From the NCBI GenBank assembly GCA_024763295.1, contig JANTFU010000152.1, positions 1 to 5,954 on the forward strand: a stretch of DNA of 5,954 nt. The letters are read 5' to 3'. Source of the stretch: Anaerolineales bacterium (GTDB lineage Bacteria > Chloroflexota > Anaerolineae > Anaerolineales > Villigracilaceae). This document shows positions 5,824 through 5,954 of the stretch, in pieces. The position numbers and the translations under genes were made by a program. The notes below the pieces were generated by a model. That model made no database searches. It saw nothing but the letters and a program-made list of their open reading frames with translations, and was not told the origin of the DNA. Position 1 is the first letter of the stretch; every line of letters begins with the position of its first letter.

Positions 5824-5852
5824 ATTATAGTTGCTCTGGGTGGCTCGGTCAA
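5824..5852 (-). promoter_or_regulatory. sigma70-type promoter of iscX (and probably nuoB-CD-I)
   Basis: On the minus strand, -35 TTGACC (5852-5847), a 17-bp spacer and -10 TATAAT (5829-5824) match 11 of 12 consensus positions. Transcription would start near 5817, giving a 5' UTR of about 20 bases that contains the iscX ribosome binding site. The A/T palindrome upstream may raise its strength. Confidence 0.85.
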
Positions 5853-5854
5853 CA

Positions 5855-5884
5855 CGGTTTTGAAAAAATATTTTTTCAAAACCG
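5855..5884. promoter_or_regulatory. perfect 30-bp palindrome, UP-element-like
   Basis: Two 15-base arms (5855-5869 and 5870-5884) are exact inverted copies with no spacer: CGGTTTTG, six A, TA, six T, CAAAACCG. It ends 2 bp upstream of the iscX -35. Read toward iscX it contains the UP-element core AAAWWTWTTTTNNNAAA, displaced about 1 bp from the canonical -59 to -38 position. Being symmetric, it could serve a promoter on either side, or be an operator for a dimeric regulator. Its use as a bidirectional terminator is possible, since each arm has a T run, but the T run is inside the stem. Confidence 0.7.
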
Positions 5885-5894
5885 AAAAAGTGAG

Positions 5895-5900
5895 TATAAT
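5895..5900 (+). promoter_or_regulatory. possible divergent -10 box on the plus strand
   Basis: TATAAT on the plus strand, with TTTTCA 16 bp upstream (5873-5878, inside the palindrome) as a partial -35. It would start transcription near 5907 rightward. The only ORF beginning there is a few codons long, so the transcript would be a leader or RNA extending past the window edge. Confidence 0.4.
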
Positions 5901-5939
5901 CATGTCGTTGCTATGACAAGCTGAATGTAGATGTGCATT

Positions 5940-5954
5940 GCACCGAATAGGTGC
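5940..5954. other. small hairpin at the right edge
   Basis: GCACC-GAATA-GGTGC forms a 5-bp stem with a 5-base loop ending exactly at the window edge. An overlapping symmetric GTGCA-T-TGCAC lies at 5933-5943. They would lie in the leader of a rightward transcript from the TATAAT at 5895. They are too short and too cut off to classify. Confidence 0.25.

Overview
The window is a compact bacterial segment with every supportable gene on the minus strand. In transcription order (right to left) these are iscX, nuoB, a fused nuoCD, nuoI, an Mrp/ApbC-type Fe-S P-loop ATPase gene, a ricT/PSP1 gene, and the 5' end of a PIG-L (LmbE-like) deacetylase gene cut by the left edge. No rRNA, tRNA, CRISPR, transposase or phage gene is visible. 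Gene content, the fused NuoCD with a NuoI that follows it directly, orphan IscX and moderate base composition fit a Chloroflexota (Anaerolineae-like) genome. That placement is an inference from protein feel and gene order, not a search result.

Right part (about 5954 to 2461): a sigma70-type promoter (TTGACC, 17 bp, TATAAT) sits just upstream of iscX. A perfect 30-bp A/T-rich palindrome abuts it and reads as an UP element. On the plus strand a second TATAAT faces away from the same palindrome, so this may be a divergent promoter region with an unseen transcript leaving the right edge. iscX is followed by a GC-rich 67-bp palindromic repeat, then nuoB, nuoCD and nuoI, which are tightly packed with good Shine-Dalgarno sites. 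The unit ends at a strong intrinsic terminator (13-bp stem plus six T). The nuo genes encode the peripheral quinone-reducing (Q) module of complex I: NuoB with cluster N2, NuoC, NuoD and the 2x[4Fe-4S] NuoI. NuoA, NuoH and all other membrane subunits are absent from the window, as are NuoE, F and G.

Middle (2460 to 2299): a non-coding spacer with an imperfect inverted array of CGTGAAR-like heptamers, then mrp. Its product has an N-terminal MIP18/DUF59 domain and a deviant Walker A motif, but lacks the CxxC pair normally used by Mrp/Nbp35 proteins to bind a bridging Fe-S cluster.

Left part (1239 to 1): an intergenic region with two hairpins, then ricT (PSP1 domain, conserved cysteine motifs), whose start codon has no Shine-Dalgarno but a TATAAT only 7 bp upstream. 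Four bases after ricT begins the truncated PIG-L deacetylase gene with its AHPDDPE zinc-binding motif.

The common thread is iron-sulfur biology: IscX (Isc machinery regulator), NuoB and NuoI (cluster-bearing complex I subunits), Mrp (cluster carrier family) and RicT (cluster-binding in its characterised homologue). I see no clearly undescribed multi-gene system. The points most worth a second look are the cysteine-poor Mrp beside a complex I Q-module, the palindromic UP element, the intergenic repeats, and the possible leaderless start of ricT.
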